From Perspicuibacillus lycopersici (lineage in GTDB: Bacteria > Bacillota > Bacilli > Bacillales > Caldibacillaceae), in contig NZ_JAOUSF010000004.1 in assembly GCF_025660475.1 (NCBI RefSeq), positions 310,001 through 374,000 on the forward strand: DNA of 64,000 bases. Direction: 5' to 3'. Position 1 is the first letter of the stretch, and every line of letters begins with the position of its first letter. Positions 1 to 8,402 of the stretch are shown piece by piece. The translations under genes were made by a program, and so were the position numbers. The notes beneath the pieces are model-generated. The model worked only from the letters and a program-made list of their open reading frames with translations, searched no databases and was not told the origin of the DNA.

Positions 1-7
1 AAATCTA

Positions 8-895
8 ATGAATCGTAAAATAGCAGACCGTATAGCAACCATTACTTTTGTTGGATTATCAATGATTATCGTCGCCATTCTTTTATATTTATTTGCTTAT
101 ATTATTATGAATGGCTTTTCCAAAATTTCTTGGGACTTTTTAACCTCACCATCTAGTAATATTCTTGCAGGTAGTGGAATTCGTGATCAATTGTTTAATT
201 CCTTTTATATTTTAATCCTAACTTTAATTATTTCCGTACCATTAGGCGTTTTAGGCGGAATATATATGGCGCAATACGCGAAACCAGGAAAGCTGACGAA
301 CTTTATCCGTTCTTGTATTGAAATGCTATCTTCTTTACCATCGATTGTAATTGGGATGTTTGGATTGTTAGTGTTTGTTAATACAACTGGCTGGGGATAT
401 ACAATTTTCGGTGGGGCACTAACGATTGCCATTTTTAACATCCCTGTTATGGTGCGTACTTGTGAGGATGCTATCCGATCGGTGCCAAGAGAATTAAAAG
501 AAGCGAGCTTAGCTTTAGGTATTACGCAATGGCATACGGTGAAAACAGTATTACTACCGAGTGCTTTTCCAGGTATTTTAACAGGTGTTATTTTGTCTGC
601 TGGTCGGATTTTTGGGGAAGCAGCTGCATTGTTATATACCGCTGGATTATCTACACCAAGACTAGATTATACCAATTGGAATCCATTTGCTGATAACTCT
701 CCGTTAAATATCTTTAGACCAGCAGAAACGCTAGCCGTTCATATTTGGAGTATTAATACGCAAGGCTTGATTCCAGATGTAACAGAAAAGGCAGCAGGTG
801 CTTCGGCTGTATTAGTAATTAGTGTGCTCATTTTTAATCTATTGGCAAGATGGATTGGAAGCATGTATTACAAGAAAATGACAGCTACGAAATAA
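8..895 (+). CDS. pstA: Phosphate ABC transporter permease PstA
   Basis: Inner permease subunit of the high-affinity PstSCAB phosphate importer, in the cytoplasmic membrane. The 295-residue protein matches the usual PstA length and has about six hydrophobic segments. The EAA-type loop that contacts the ATPase is visible near residues 160-180 (RELKEASLALGI). It is followed at 22 bp by two pstB genes and then phoU, the standard pst order, so pstS and pstC should lie just upstream outside the window. The start ATG is 7 bases from the window edge, so its ribosome binding site cannot be seen. Confidence 0.95.
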   Translation: MNRKIADRIATITFVGLSMIIVAILLYLFAYIIMNGFSKISWDFLTSPSSNILAGSGIRDQLFNSFYILILTLIISVPLGVLGGIYMAQYAKPGKLTNFIRSCIEMLSSLPSIVIGMFGLLVFVNTTGWGYTIFGGALTIAIFNIPVMVRTCEDAIRSVPRELKEASLALGITQWHTVKTVLLPSAFPGILTGVILSAGRIFGEAAALLYTAGLSTPRLDYTNWNPFADNSPLNIFRPAETLAVHIWSINTQGLIPDVTEKAAGASAVLVISVLIFNLLARWIGSMYYKKMTATK

Positions 896-916
896 ATGAA
901 TTAGGATGTGAAGTAA

Positions 917-1741
917 ATGACGATTACAATAACCGATACAAATCAAAGCGTGTCTAATCCTACGGAGGATCAGCGTGTAGTAGATAAAGAGTATATTTTA
1001 CATGTAGAAAATTTAAATATTTATTATGGTGAAAATTGGGCGGTTCATAATGTGCAAATGGAAATAGAAAAAAATGCAGTAACTGCACTTATTGGCCCAT
1101 CTGGATGTGGAAAATCTACTTTCCTACGGAGCATTAACCGGATGAATGATATTATTCCTAACGCTCGCGCGGAAGGGGAAATATTATATGATGGAATCAA
1201 TATTTTACGAGATGATATTGATGTTGTTGCGCTAAGAAAGGAAATCGGTATGGTTTTCCAAAAACCAAATCCATTTCCAAAATCCATTTATGAAAATTTA
1301 ACACATGCCTTAAAATTTGCTGGAATTCGCAACAAGGGGAAATTAGACCAAATCGTGGAGGAAAGTCTACGGAAGGCTGCATTATGGGACGAAGTGAAGG
1401 ATCGCCTGCATCAATCCGCACTAGCATTATCGGGCGGACAACAGCAGCGATTATGTATTGCAAGGACAATCGCATTAAAACCAAGTGTTCTCTTATTGGA
1501 TGAGCCAAGCTCTGCTCTAGATCCGATATCAAACGCAAAGATTGAGGAGCTTATTTTACAGCTTAAAAAAGATTACTCCATTATTATCGTGACACATAAT
1601 ATGCATCAAGCATCAAGGGTGTCCGATAAAACGGCATTTTTCCTAAATGGAGATTTAGTGGAATATGATAGGACTTCGAAAATCTTTACGAAACCGTCCG
1701 AGAAGAAAACAGAGCAATATATTTCTGGGCAATTCGGATAA
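917..1741 (+). CDS. pstB: Phosphate ABC transporter ATP-binding protein PstB (first copy)
   Basis: ATPase that powers phosphate import with PstA and PstC. Seen in the 274 residues are a Walker A motif GPSGCGKS, the signature LSGGQQQR, Walker [13 protein letters not shown], and the PstB-typical [17 protein letters not shown] stretch. An N-terminal extension of about 25 polar residues precedes the ABC core. It lies 11 bp before a second, similar pstB. Tandem pstB paralogues are also found in B. subtilis (pstBA/pstBB). Confidence 0.94.
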   Translation: MTITITDTNQSVSNPTEDQRVVDKEYILHVENLNIYYGENWAVHNVQMEIEKNAVTALIGPSGCGKSTFLRSINRMNDIIPNARAEGEILYDGINILRDDIDVVALRKEIGMVFQKPNPFPKSIYENLTHALKFAGIRNKGKLDQIVEESLRKAALWDEVKDRLHQSALALSGGQQQRLCIARTIALKPSVLLLDEPSSALDPISNAKIEELILQLKKDYSIIIVTHNMHQASRVSDKTAFFLNGDLVEYDRTSKIFTKPSEKKTEQYISGQFG

Positions 1742-1752
1742 GGAGGACAATA

Positions 1753-2532
1753 ATGGAAACGAACGTATTAACAAAAAGTGAATTAATATTCTCTGTGAAT
1801 GATTTAAATCTATGGTACGGCGAAACCTATGCATTGAAAAATATTAATATGGAAATAGAAAAAAATAAAGTTACCGCAATTATCGGCCCATCTGGATGTG
1901 GAAAATCTACGTTTGTAAAAACATTGAATCTCATGGTTAATACGACACCAAATGTAAAAATATCTGGTGAAATTATGTTTCGTGGAGAAAATTTAATTAC
2001 AAAAAAACGTGATTTAGTGGATTTGCGAAAAAACATTGGAATGGTATTCCAAAAGGGTAATCCTTTTCCACAATCGATATTCGACAATGTTGCCTTTGGT
2101 CCAAAAATCCATGGTTTACGTAATAAGCAGGAAATCGAGCAATTAGTGGAAAAAAGCTTGAAGGATGTTGCCCTATGGGATGAAGTAAAGGATCGCTTAA
2201 AGGATCCAGCACTTGGATTATCTGGTGGTCAGCAACAAAGGCTATGTATTGCACGGGCACTTGCGACAAAACCAGATGTATTGTTAATGGATGAACCAAC
2301 CTCTGCACTTGACCCGATTTCAACTGCAAAAATTGAGGATTTAATCATCCAATTAAAGGAAAAGTATACGGTTGTAATTGTTACCCACAATATGCAGCAG
2401 GCAGCACGTATTTCCGACAAGACTGCATTCTTCTTAAATGGAGAAGTCATTGAGTTTGATCATACAGATAACATTTTCTCCACACCAAATGATAAACGTA
2501 CGGAAGATTATATTTCTGGGCGATTTGGATAA
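1753..2532 (+). CDS. pstB: Phosphate ABC transporter ATP-binding protein PstB (second copy)
   Basis: Second PstB ATPase, 259 residues, close to the length of B. subtilis PstBB. Walker A GPSGCGKS, signature LSGGQQQR and Walker [13 protein letters not shown] are intact, as is the [14 protein letters not shown] segment. A strong AGGAGG lies 8 bp before the ATG. The two copies look clearly paralogous but divergent, so this is an old duplication and not a recent one. Whether both function in the same transporter cannot be told from the sequence. Confidence 0.94.
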   Translation: METNVLTKSELIFSVNDLNLWYGETYALKNINMEIEKNKVTAIIGPSGCGKSTFVKTLNLMVNTTPNVKISGEIMFRGENLITKKRDLVDLRKNIGMVFQKGNPFPQSIFDNVAFGPKIHGLRNKQEIEQLVEKSLKDVALWDEVKDRLKDPALGLSGGQQQRLCIARALATKPDVLLMDEPTSALDPISTAKIEDLIIQLKEKYTVVIVTHNMQQAARISDKTAFFLNGEVIEFDHTDNIFSTPNDKRTEDYISGRFG

Positions 2533-2592
2533 TTCCAAAGCATCGAGCACGATAATACTTTTCTAATGATGGATAAGGGGGATTTTAGAGGG

Positions 2593-3258
2593 ATGGCATT
2601 GAGAGGACGCTTTGAGGAAGAAATAAAGGTATTACTAAGCAAACTTACAGACTTATGTAATTTTGCCGATAAAGCATTAAATAGGTCAATCACTGCATTA
2701 GAGCAGTATGATGTAGACGCAGCATTAGAAATAATGGATGATGATGCAAAAGCGGATTTATTATATGAAGAAATCAATGACCAAGCAATTATTCTCATTG
2801 CAAAACAGCAGCCTGTTGCAACGGATTTGCGAAAAATTATTATGACAATAAAAATAGCTACCGATATTGAACGGATTGCCGATTTTGCAGAGAATATTGC
2901 AAAGTCCACCATTCGTTTAGGAAAAAAACCAGATGGTATGATGGATGCTTTTATAAAAATAAAAAAAATGCAAGAAATATCAAGTGAAATGCTAATGGAT
3001 AGTTTAAAGGCATTTATAGATGAAGACATTCATTTAGCGAAGCAAGTGGCTGATAAAGATGATGAAGTCGACCATCTGTATAGTCAAACGATCCAGGAAC
3101 TATTCCAGCTCAATCAACAAGGAGCAGGAAATATTTCAGAAATCATTCAGCTTCTCTTTACATGTCGTTCACTCGAAAGAACCGCTGACCATATTACCAA
3201 TATCGCGGAAGATGTTTTTTATTTAGTGAAAGGAAAACATTATGATTTAAATGAATAA
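2593..3258 (+). CDS. phoU: Phosphate signalling protein PhoU
   Basis: PhoU links the Pst transporter to control of the Pho regulon. The 221-residue product is a two-repeat helical-bundle protein with the metal-binding type motifs DxxxDxxxxE visible in both halves (IERIADFAENIA and LERTADHITNIAED). The start chosen gives MALRGRFEEEIK, the usual PhoU beginning, with AAGGGGG 11 bp upstream; two earlier in-frame ATGs at 2566 and 2569 have no good binding site. Last gene of the pst operon. Confidence 0.93.
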   Translation: MALRGRFEEEIKVLLSKLTDLCNFADKALNRSITALEQYDVDAALEIMDDDAKADLLYEEINDQAIILIAKQQPVATDLRKIIMTIKIATDIERIADFAENIAKSTIRLGKKPDGMMDAFIKIKKMQEISSEMLMDSLKAFIDEDIHLAKQVADKDDEVDHLYSQTIQELFQLNQQGAGNISEIIQLLFTCRSLERTADHITNIAEDVFYLVKGKHYDLNE

Positions 3259-3327
3259 CCAATTTGATTGTTATGATTAATTCATCAAGATTGATTCGGT
3301 TAGTGTATAAATGGAAATAAAAATGCA

Positions 3328-3359
3328 AAAATGGATCCGATAATGGGTTCATTTTTTTT
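3328..3359 (+). terminator. Rho-independent terminator after phoU
   Basis: An 8-bp stem (ATGGATCC paired with GGGTTCAT) with a six-base loop runs into eight T residues. It ends the pst-phoU operon; the convergent methyltransferase gene ends 30 bp away. Confidence 0.85.
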
Positions 3360-3390
3360 GCGGAAAAATAATTTATTTATATCCGCTAAA

Positions 3391-4170
3391 TCACACCTTT
3401 ACCTCAATGACCCCATAATGAAACAACGATGATTTTCTTTTCAACTGCTGAAAACCTAGCGTGGCAAATCGAGTGCTTGTCCAATGGTCTTTTAGTATTA
3501 CTCGTTTTCTTGCTACTCGTTTCGCCTCAGCAATCAGTTCAGTGGTGACATCTGTAAATAGTGCTTCTCCACGAATTGACTGAATGCCATTAGAGGTTGG
3601 AATTGTTGAATGGAACATCGGGTCCAAATAGACGACATCAAAGGAATTTGTTTCTGCTTGCAGTAAATAGGAAAAATGGTCGCCATTTACAGTTTTAATT
3701 TTTCTCATCGCTTGATCTAAATACTGATTGCCACTTACACATGTTGTTAATCCTTCTGTCACAAGGAGAAACAAGAGAGGATTTCCTTCTATCCCACAAA
3801 CTGTACCACTTTCCCCAACAGCTAAGCTAGCCATTATACTGTCGGATGCTAGACCAAGTGTGCAATCTAAAAAAGACATCCCTTCTTTTAAACGAGCAGC
3901 CTCGATTAAAGGATCTGTATTCCCATTAAATATTCGTTTTGCCCGGACCATCGCCATATTGGGATGAAAAAACAACTTCTTATCGGAATTTTTTGGCGCA
4001 ATAAATAATTGCTCCTTACCAACCACAACAATATCGTCATGATATTGTTGCTTCATCGCATCAACTGATACACCATTTCTCACTCTATATACTAAATGAT
4101 ACTTTTCTGCTACCACTTTTGCCTTCGTAACTAACTCACTAGTAGCTCTACCTGCTGTTGTGACAATCAT
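3391..4170 (-). CDS. Class I SAM-dependent methyltransferase, RsmJ-like/YpiP-like
   Basis: A 259-residue Rossmann-fold methyltransferase. The SAM-binding loop is seen at FLDCTLGLASDS (about residues 100-111), the acidic end of strand 2 at GIEGNP, and a catalytic-type DPMFH motif near residue 180. This set is typical of the RsmJ/DUF548-like group that includes B. subtilis YpiP. The N-terminal 90 residues form a separate small domain. The substrate, probably RNA by family, is inferred. It is transcribed alone, toward the pst operon. Confidence 0.75.
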   Translation of the reverse strand: MIVTTAGRATSELVTKAKVVAEKYHLVYRVRNGVSVDAMKQQYHDDIVVVGKEQLFIAPKNSDKKLFFHPNMAMVRAKRIFNGNTDPLIEAARLKEGMSFLDCTLGLASDSIMASLAVGESGTVCGIEGNPLLFLLVTEGLTTCVSGNQYLDQAMRKIKTVNGDHFSYLLQAETNSFDVVYLDPMFHSTIPTSNGIQSIRGEALFTDVTTELIAEAKRVARKRVILKDHWTSTRFATLGFQQLKRKSSLFHYGVIEVKV

Positions 4171-4295
4171 TTGTATCGTTCCTATCTCATTTATATTTCT
4201 GTAACCTAATTATATTTTAAAGATGACCATTCATTCAGGCAATGCATTAATATCAGTCGCGTGTGTGCGAACTATATATTTTTTTGAAAAAAAAC

Positions 4296-4320
4296 GAAAC
4301 GGATTGCCCACTTGGTCGTC
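4296..4320 (+). promoter_or_regulatory. ECF-type promoter of the sigma factor gene
   Basis: GAAAC, a 16-base spacer and CGTC match the SigW/SigX-type promoter pattern (GAAAC-N16-CGT). It lies 34 bp before the sigma factor start, so autoregulation is likely. Confidence 0.7.
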
Positions 4321-4353
4321 TTAGTATTAAGTAGGAAATGAGGTGATATTTGC

Positions 4354-4896
4354 TTGAGCGAATGGGGAAATGTGGAAGAGATAAATCGAGAGGATAAGGA
4401 AACTTGGTTTGAAGCTGTAATGGATGAATATGGGGAGAAGCTAACGAAATTAGCTTATAACTATTTAAAGGATTGGAGTCTTGCAGAGGATGTTGTTCAG
4501 GATGTATTTGTTATTAGTTTTAAGCAATTTGAAAATTTGAAGAATATTCTATCTCTTAAAGCGTGGATTTATAGAATTACGATCAATAAATGTAAGGATG
4601 TTTTAAAGAGCTCCACAGTGAAAAGAGTAATTACTAACCCAATTTTTTTCCTGCATACGAAATCAACTGGGCTGTCACCAGAAATGTCTCTAATAAAAAG
4701 CAGTGAAGAGTACTTTTTATCCACTTGTGTTTTAGCACTCCCAGTAAAATATCAGGAAGTGATTACTTTATATTATTACGAGGAATTATCGATAGAAGAG
4801 ATAAGTGGAATATTAAAGATTAATAAAAATACGGTAAAGACAAGATTAAGTAGGGCAAGAATGAAGCTAGAAAAATTAATGGAACGGTGGCGGTGA
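4354..4896 (+). CDS. ECF-family RNA polymerase sigma factor
   Basis: A group 4 sigma factor of 180 residues. Region 2 is seen at about residues 25-90 (YNYLKDWSLAEDVVQDVFVISF, then AWIYRITINKCKD), and region 4 at about 130-175 (LPVKYQEVITLYYYEELSIEEISGIL with the helix-turn-helix NKNTVKTRLSRARMKL). The start is TTG, chosen because AGGTGA lies 7 bp upstream. The next gene starts 1 bp after its stop and encodes a single-span membrane protein, the usual cognate anti-sigma arrangement. An ECF promoter upstream suggests it drives its own transcription. The inducing signal is unknown. Confidence 0.9.
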   Translation: MSEWGNVEEINREDKETWFEAVMDEYGEKLTKLAYNYLKDWSLAEDVVQDVFVISFKQFENLKNILSLKAWIYRITINKCKDVLKSSTVKRVITNPIFFLHTKSTGLSPEMSLIKSSEEYFLSTCVLALPVKYQEVITLYYYEELSIEEISGILKINKNTVKTRLSRARMKLEKLMERWR

Positions 4897-4897
4897 A

Positions 4898-5503
4898 ATG
4901 GAAAAAGAACTTCAGTCATTACGAAATTCAATGGATTCAACGACACATAAAGGAATACATTTTTCAGAAATACAAAAAAGAAAAATTCGAACTGCCTTAT
5001 ATCAAGAAGAATTAAAAGGCTATCGAAGGTTAAACCCGTCCATTTATTTGCTTACTACTTTTGCAGTGGCTATCATTGTATTCTTAATTTATATTGATAT
5101 ATTTGGTGGTCCAATACAGCAGGGAGCAGCGCCAACAATTGAGAGCACTTGGCAGGTACGCCATGGATATGAGCACGATGGCAAAATGTTGCTTGAGGTT
5201 TTTCCGGATCCTACCCTTTCGGCAGGTAAACCTTATGGGTATTTGTTTCATTTTACGGAACCATTTGTCGCATATGATGGAAAAACAATGGAAATCTATG
5301 CTACTCAAAAGGAAACAGGGGATCGTATCCATGTTTTACCTGCAGAGAAAATTACGGAGCCTTCTGTTGGATATGATAGTTTGGAACAATTTGTCGCAAC
5401 ATTCGAAATACCGAAATCCGGAATTTGGAAATTAATGATTTATTTTGATAAGGAGTTTTATGGGGATGTTGTTTTGTTTGTTGATGAAGCAAGTAAACAG
5501 TAA
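4898..5503 (+). CDS. Probable membrane anti-sigma factor
   Basis: A 201-residue protein with a cytoplasmic N-terminus of about 45 polar residues, one transmembrane segment near residues 49-68, and an extracytoplasmic C-terminal domain of about 130 residues that looks beta-rich. It is translationally coupled to the ECF sigma gene, and topology and position fit an anti-sigma factor that senses the envelope. No zinc-binding HxxxCxxC motif is present, so it is not a ZAS-type anti-sigma factor. The assignment rests on context and topology. Confidence 0.65.
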   Translation: MEKELQSLRNSMDSTTHKGIHFSEIQKRKIRTALYQEELKGYRRLNPSIYLLTTFAVAIIVFLIYIDIFGGPIQQGAAPTIESTWQVRHGYEHDGKMLLEVFPDPTLSAGKPYGYLFHFTEPFVAYDGKTMEIYATQKETGDRIHVLPAEKITEPSVGYDSLEQFVATFEIPKSGIWKLMIYFDKEFYGDVVLFVDEASKQ

Positions 5504-5616
5504 CTATACAAAGCAAGAAACAAATAATTTATCACGAAATAGTAATAAAAATTTTACCAATTATAGGTATTGTTTGTTGAATTTGTGTAATAATTGGCAC
5601 AGAGGAGGTCAGAAAA

Positions 5617-6018
5617 ATGAGCTACAAAAACACGTTTATTACCATTTCAGAAGACTCGCCACGTAATACGGCAGTCATTCCTGTACCGAAAAATGAAAAG
5701 CCAACGATTGCCTCGATTGAATTTGAATTGATCAAAAATAATCCGTATCATTATACACAAGCGGATGTCCAATTCCAAACATATGTAAGGAAAAACAAAC
5801 TAGAAACGGAAAATTTAGCGGAGCTTAAAGATCAATTTTTCTCCAAGCCAAAAGCATGCTTCCGAGCTTCACCACTAGTGAAAAGCTATGGCTGGGGAAT
5901 TCATTATGATAACGAAGGGAAAATTGCACTCTATGCTGTAAACAGTGAGGAATACTTAGCGTTAGAAAAGGAAGCGCATATCCAAAAGCTGAAGGGCATG
6001 CGTACAAAAAGGAAGTAG
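5617..6018 (+). CDS. DUF6157 family protein
   Basis: A soluble 133-residue protein of the DUF6157 family, recognised by its opening MSYKNTFITISEDSP and by the central DVQFQTYVRKN and SPLVKSYGWGIHYD segments. No enzymatic motif is visible and its function is unknown. It has a strong AGAGGAGG 12 bp before the ATG and a terminator directly after, so it is probably a single-gene unit. No signal peptide or membrane segment is present. Confidence 0.75.
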   Translation: MSYKNTFITISEDSPRNTAVIPVPKNEKPTIASIEFELIKNNPYHYTQADVQFQTYVRKNKLETENLAELKDQFFSKPKACFRASPLVKSYGWGIHYDNEGKIALYAVNSEEYLALEKEAHIQKLKGMRTKRK

Positions 6019-6021
6019 ACA

Positions 6022-6059
6022 GAAAAAAGCGGCTATCCTCAGGATAGTCGCTTTTTTTT
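6022..6059 (+). terminator. Terminator after the DUF6157 gene
   Basis: AGCGGCTATCC and GGATAGTCGCT form an 11-bp stem with a TCA loop and one G-T pair, followed by eight T residues. A 28-base copy of this hairpin is present at 7592-7619, on the other side of the transposase relic. Confidence 0.9.
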
Positions 6060-6087
6060 AAGAATAGAATGATGTAAATAGTGTAGG

Positions 6088-6222
6088 TTGATTGGAACGA
6101 AGGGTGGATGCTTTCCGCGGGCGGGGCCGAGCCGCTTCCCTCGCTACGCTCAGTCCAGGGTCTCGACTTTCCCGCTTTTCCCTCTGGAGTCGCCACCCTC
6201 CGTTCTAATAAACTTCAATCAA
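6088..6222. repeat. GC-rich dispersed repeat, copy flanking IS relic (left)
   Basis: A 135-bp GC-rich element whose ends are inverted (TTGATTGGAACGAAGGGTGG against a near-complement ending in TTCAATCAA). Internal words such as TTTCCGCGGGC and TCGCTACGCTCAG recur in the elements at 7385-7511 and 62.9-63.2 kb. It is in opposite orientation to the 7385 copy. It belongs to the REP-like GC-rich repeats common between Bacillaceae genes. Confidence 0.7.
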
Positions 6223-6260
6223 TTAAAATATAGGATTAATAATTTTCGAAGTGACGTTCC

Positions 6261-7370
6261 ATGATGAGGAGAAACCAAACAAATGACCGTGGACAATTAG
6301 AAATGCTGACAATTGATCAATTAGTTCCTGGAGATCATTTAGTGCGCAAGCTAGAGTCGGCTATTGATTTTTCTTTCATCTATCCCTTGGTTGAAAACCT
6401 CTATTCAGGGATTAGCCGTCCAAGTATCGACCCCGTAGTTTTGTTTAAGATGATTTTCATCCAATACATATTTGGTATCCGTTCTATGCGCCAAACTATA
6501 AAAGAAATTGAAACAAACATGGCCTATCATTGGTTTTTAGGATTCGGATTCTACACAGAAGTTCCTCCCTCTTCTACTTTCGGTGAAAATTATGAACATC
6601 GCTACCATGATTCTGATGGTTTGAAGACATCTTCTATCCTATTTTGAAAGAGATTACGGATAAAGGATTGTTGTCTGCTGATCATATTTTCTTAGATTCT
6701 ATACATGTAAAAGCGAGTGCTAATAAACGTAAGTTTGATTAGGCACGATAGTGACTCCCGGAAATGTACATGATAGTCGTCTGTTACAGCCTCTTGTCGA
6801 GAAAGTGATAGAAAAAGTAAAAAAGCCACTTGCAGTAGCTGCTGACGCAGCTTATAAAACACCGGCGATCACAAATTTTTATCAGAGAATCAAATGTTAC
6901 CTGTCCTTCCTTACATTCGTCCAAAAACGAAAGATGGTTTCTTCCGTAAGCATGATTATGTGTATGATGAACATTATGATTGTTACCTCTGCCCAAAAGG
7001 GCAGGTTTTAAGGTATCCGACGACAACGAAGGAAGGATATCGGCAATATAAATCAAATTCATCGATTTGTGCAGAATGTCCGTTTTTACCCCATTGTACG
7101 GATAGTAAAAACCATCAAAAGCTTTTACAACGGCATATTTGGGAACCTTATTTAGAAGAGGCAGAACACTTACGTCACAACGATGAAATCAAAGAGATAT
7201 ATGCAAAACGCAAAGAGACAGTAGTACGTGTTTTTGTAGATGTGAAGGAAAAGCATGGTACGCGATGGACAACCTTACGAGGTCTTAAAAAATTGTCTAT
7301 GCAGGCGATGCTTACGTTTGCTGCCATGAATTGGAAGAAAATGGCCACTTGGACTTGGCAACCTGCTTGA
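6261..7370 (+). pseudogene. IS1182-type transposase, frameshifted and internally deleted
   Basis: Three out-of-frame fragments together resemble an IS1182/DUF772 transposase. The first (6261-6647) carries the N-terminal domain with SIDPVVLFKMIFIQYIFGIRSMRQ. The second (6751-about 6890) carries TPGNVHDSRLLQP and AVAADAAYKTPA, part of the DDE core. The third (6894-7370) carries the C-terminal Cys cluster (CPKGQVL, CAECPFLPHC) and the RWTTLRGLKKLSMQAML end. Around 6720-6750 the sequence jumps from the DSIHVKAS segment to a later part of the family, so roughly 100 codons appear deleted. It cannot make an active transposase. Confidence 0.85.
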
Positions 7371-7384
7371 GTGAACCAAACTAG

Positions 7385-7511
7385 TTGATTGGAGTGGAGG
7401 GTGCTTGACTCCTGGGGGATGTGCGGGACAGGTGAGATCCCGCAGGAGCGAAAGCGACGAGGAAGCTCACCGCCCGCCCCCCGGAAAGCAAGTGCCCGGA
7501 GCGGAAATCAA
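7385..7511. repeat. GC-rich dispersed repeat, copy flanking IS relic (right)
   Basis: About 127 bp beginning TTGATTGGAGTGGAGGGTG, with ACTCCTGGGGG, GATCCCGCAGGAGCG and CCGGAAAGCAAGTG inside. It aligns with the reverse complement of 6088-6222, so the IS relic is bracketed by inverted copies. Confidence 0.65.
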
Positions 7512-7541
7512 CGGATTTTAACCGCAATTCCATCAAAAAAT

Positions 7542-7582
7542 GACAAAAGGCACCGAGAGGATGTCTCTCAATACCTTTTGTC
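7542..7582. other. Two-part hairpin
   Basis: Outer stem GACAAAAGG paired with CCTTTTGTC (9 bp) encloses an inner GAGAG/CTCTC stem. No T-run follows directly. It sits between the right-hand repeat and the second copy of the 6027 hairpin, so it may belong to the end of the mobile unit. Confidence 0.5.
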
Positions 7583-7591
7583 GACAGTCTG

Positions 7592-7619
7592 AAGCGGCTA
7601 TCCTCAGGATAGTCGCTTT
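7592..7619. terminator. Second copy of the 28-base hairpin
   Basis: Identical over 28 bases to 6027-6054. Here only three T residues follow, so it is weak on the plus strand. It lies 12 bp past the stop of the minus-strand YibE/F-like gene and could act for that gene only if unpaired A/T context suffices, which is unclear. Confidence 0.5.
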
Positions 7620-7631
7620 ACCTCCAGCCAA

Positions 7632-8402
7632 TTACGCCTCTTTTTTCTCTCGTCCTCTAACTAAGGAATACGCAGTAATCCAAGAAGTAATCGGAATTAC
7701 TAACGTCACGCCAATGCCAGAGCAAAAGATTGTTATCATTTCCGAGCTGAAAATTTTCGAATTCACAATTTCATCGAGTGAATATGACAAATCCTTAAAC
7801 CAAATTAGAAGCGCAATGTAGCCACCAAAGAAGGCGAAAAATAATGTATTGGCACTCGTTCCTAAAATGTCCTTCCCAATCCGTATACCAAAAGCAAATA
7901 ACTCCTTTCGATTGATCAACGGATGATGATAAAAGAGCTCACGCATTGGTGAGGAGATCGCCATTGCGGTATCTGTAATTGCTCCAATCGCACTCATAAT
8001 AATGACAGAAGCACCAATTTTAACGAAATCAACGCCGATATAAAGGGAAAAGATACCGAGCTCCTCTGTTTCTTCTTCACCAAATCCATGAATTTTTGCC
8101 TTTTCAGTTAATAGTAAAATGAAAAACAGCAAAATTACGGTTGTTATGATAGAAGAAAGGAACGCTGTCTTTGTTTTCGTATTCACCTCGTTAATATAGA
8201 AAAGATTAATACAGCTAATTATGACACAGGCAATTAATGTTAACGTAATCGGATGAAAGGCTGGATTTGTCATTAAAAGAATGATAAATAGTAATACACC
8301 GAAATTAAAGAAAATGGCAAGGAAAGAACGGGCGCCTTTTTTTCCTCCAATAACTACCATCAATATAAGCAATATTGCTCCTAAACATACTAATACACTC
8401 AT
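7632..8402 (-). CDS. YibE/F family membrane protein (short partner)
   Basis: A 256-residue polytopic membrane protein with about seven hydrophobic segments. The segment IIMSAIGAITDTAMAISSPM followed by GIRIGKDILGTSANTLFFAFFGGY matches the YibE/F family core and the same region of its neighbour. Its start overlaps the end of the upstream 379-residue gene by 4 bases, so the two are translationally coupled and probably act as a complex. The family has no firm function. Confidence 0.8.
   Translation of the reverse strand: MSVLVCLGAILLILMVVIGGKKGARSFLAIFFNFGVLLFIILLMTNPAFHPITLTLIACVIISCINLFYINEVNTKTKTAFLSSIITTVILLFFILLLTEKAKIHGFGEEETEELGIFSLYIGVDFVKIGASVIIMSAIGAITDTAMAISSPMRELFYHHPLINRKELFAFGIRIGKDILGTSANTLFFAFFGGYIALLIWFKDLSYSLDEIVNSKIFSSEMITIFCSGIGVTLVIPITSWITAYSLVRGREKKEA

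Noticed and set aside
6261..7370. Functional transposase made by programmed frameshifting
   Set aside because: Besides frame changes, about 100 codons of the catalytic core are missing, so a frameshift alone cannot restore it.
7389..7821. Two plus-strand frames after the IS relic
   Set aside because: They cover the GC-rich repeat and the antisense of the YibE/F-like gene, with no homology.
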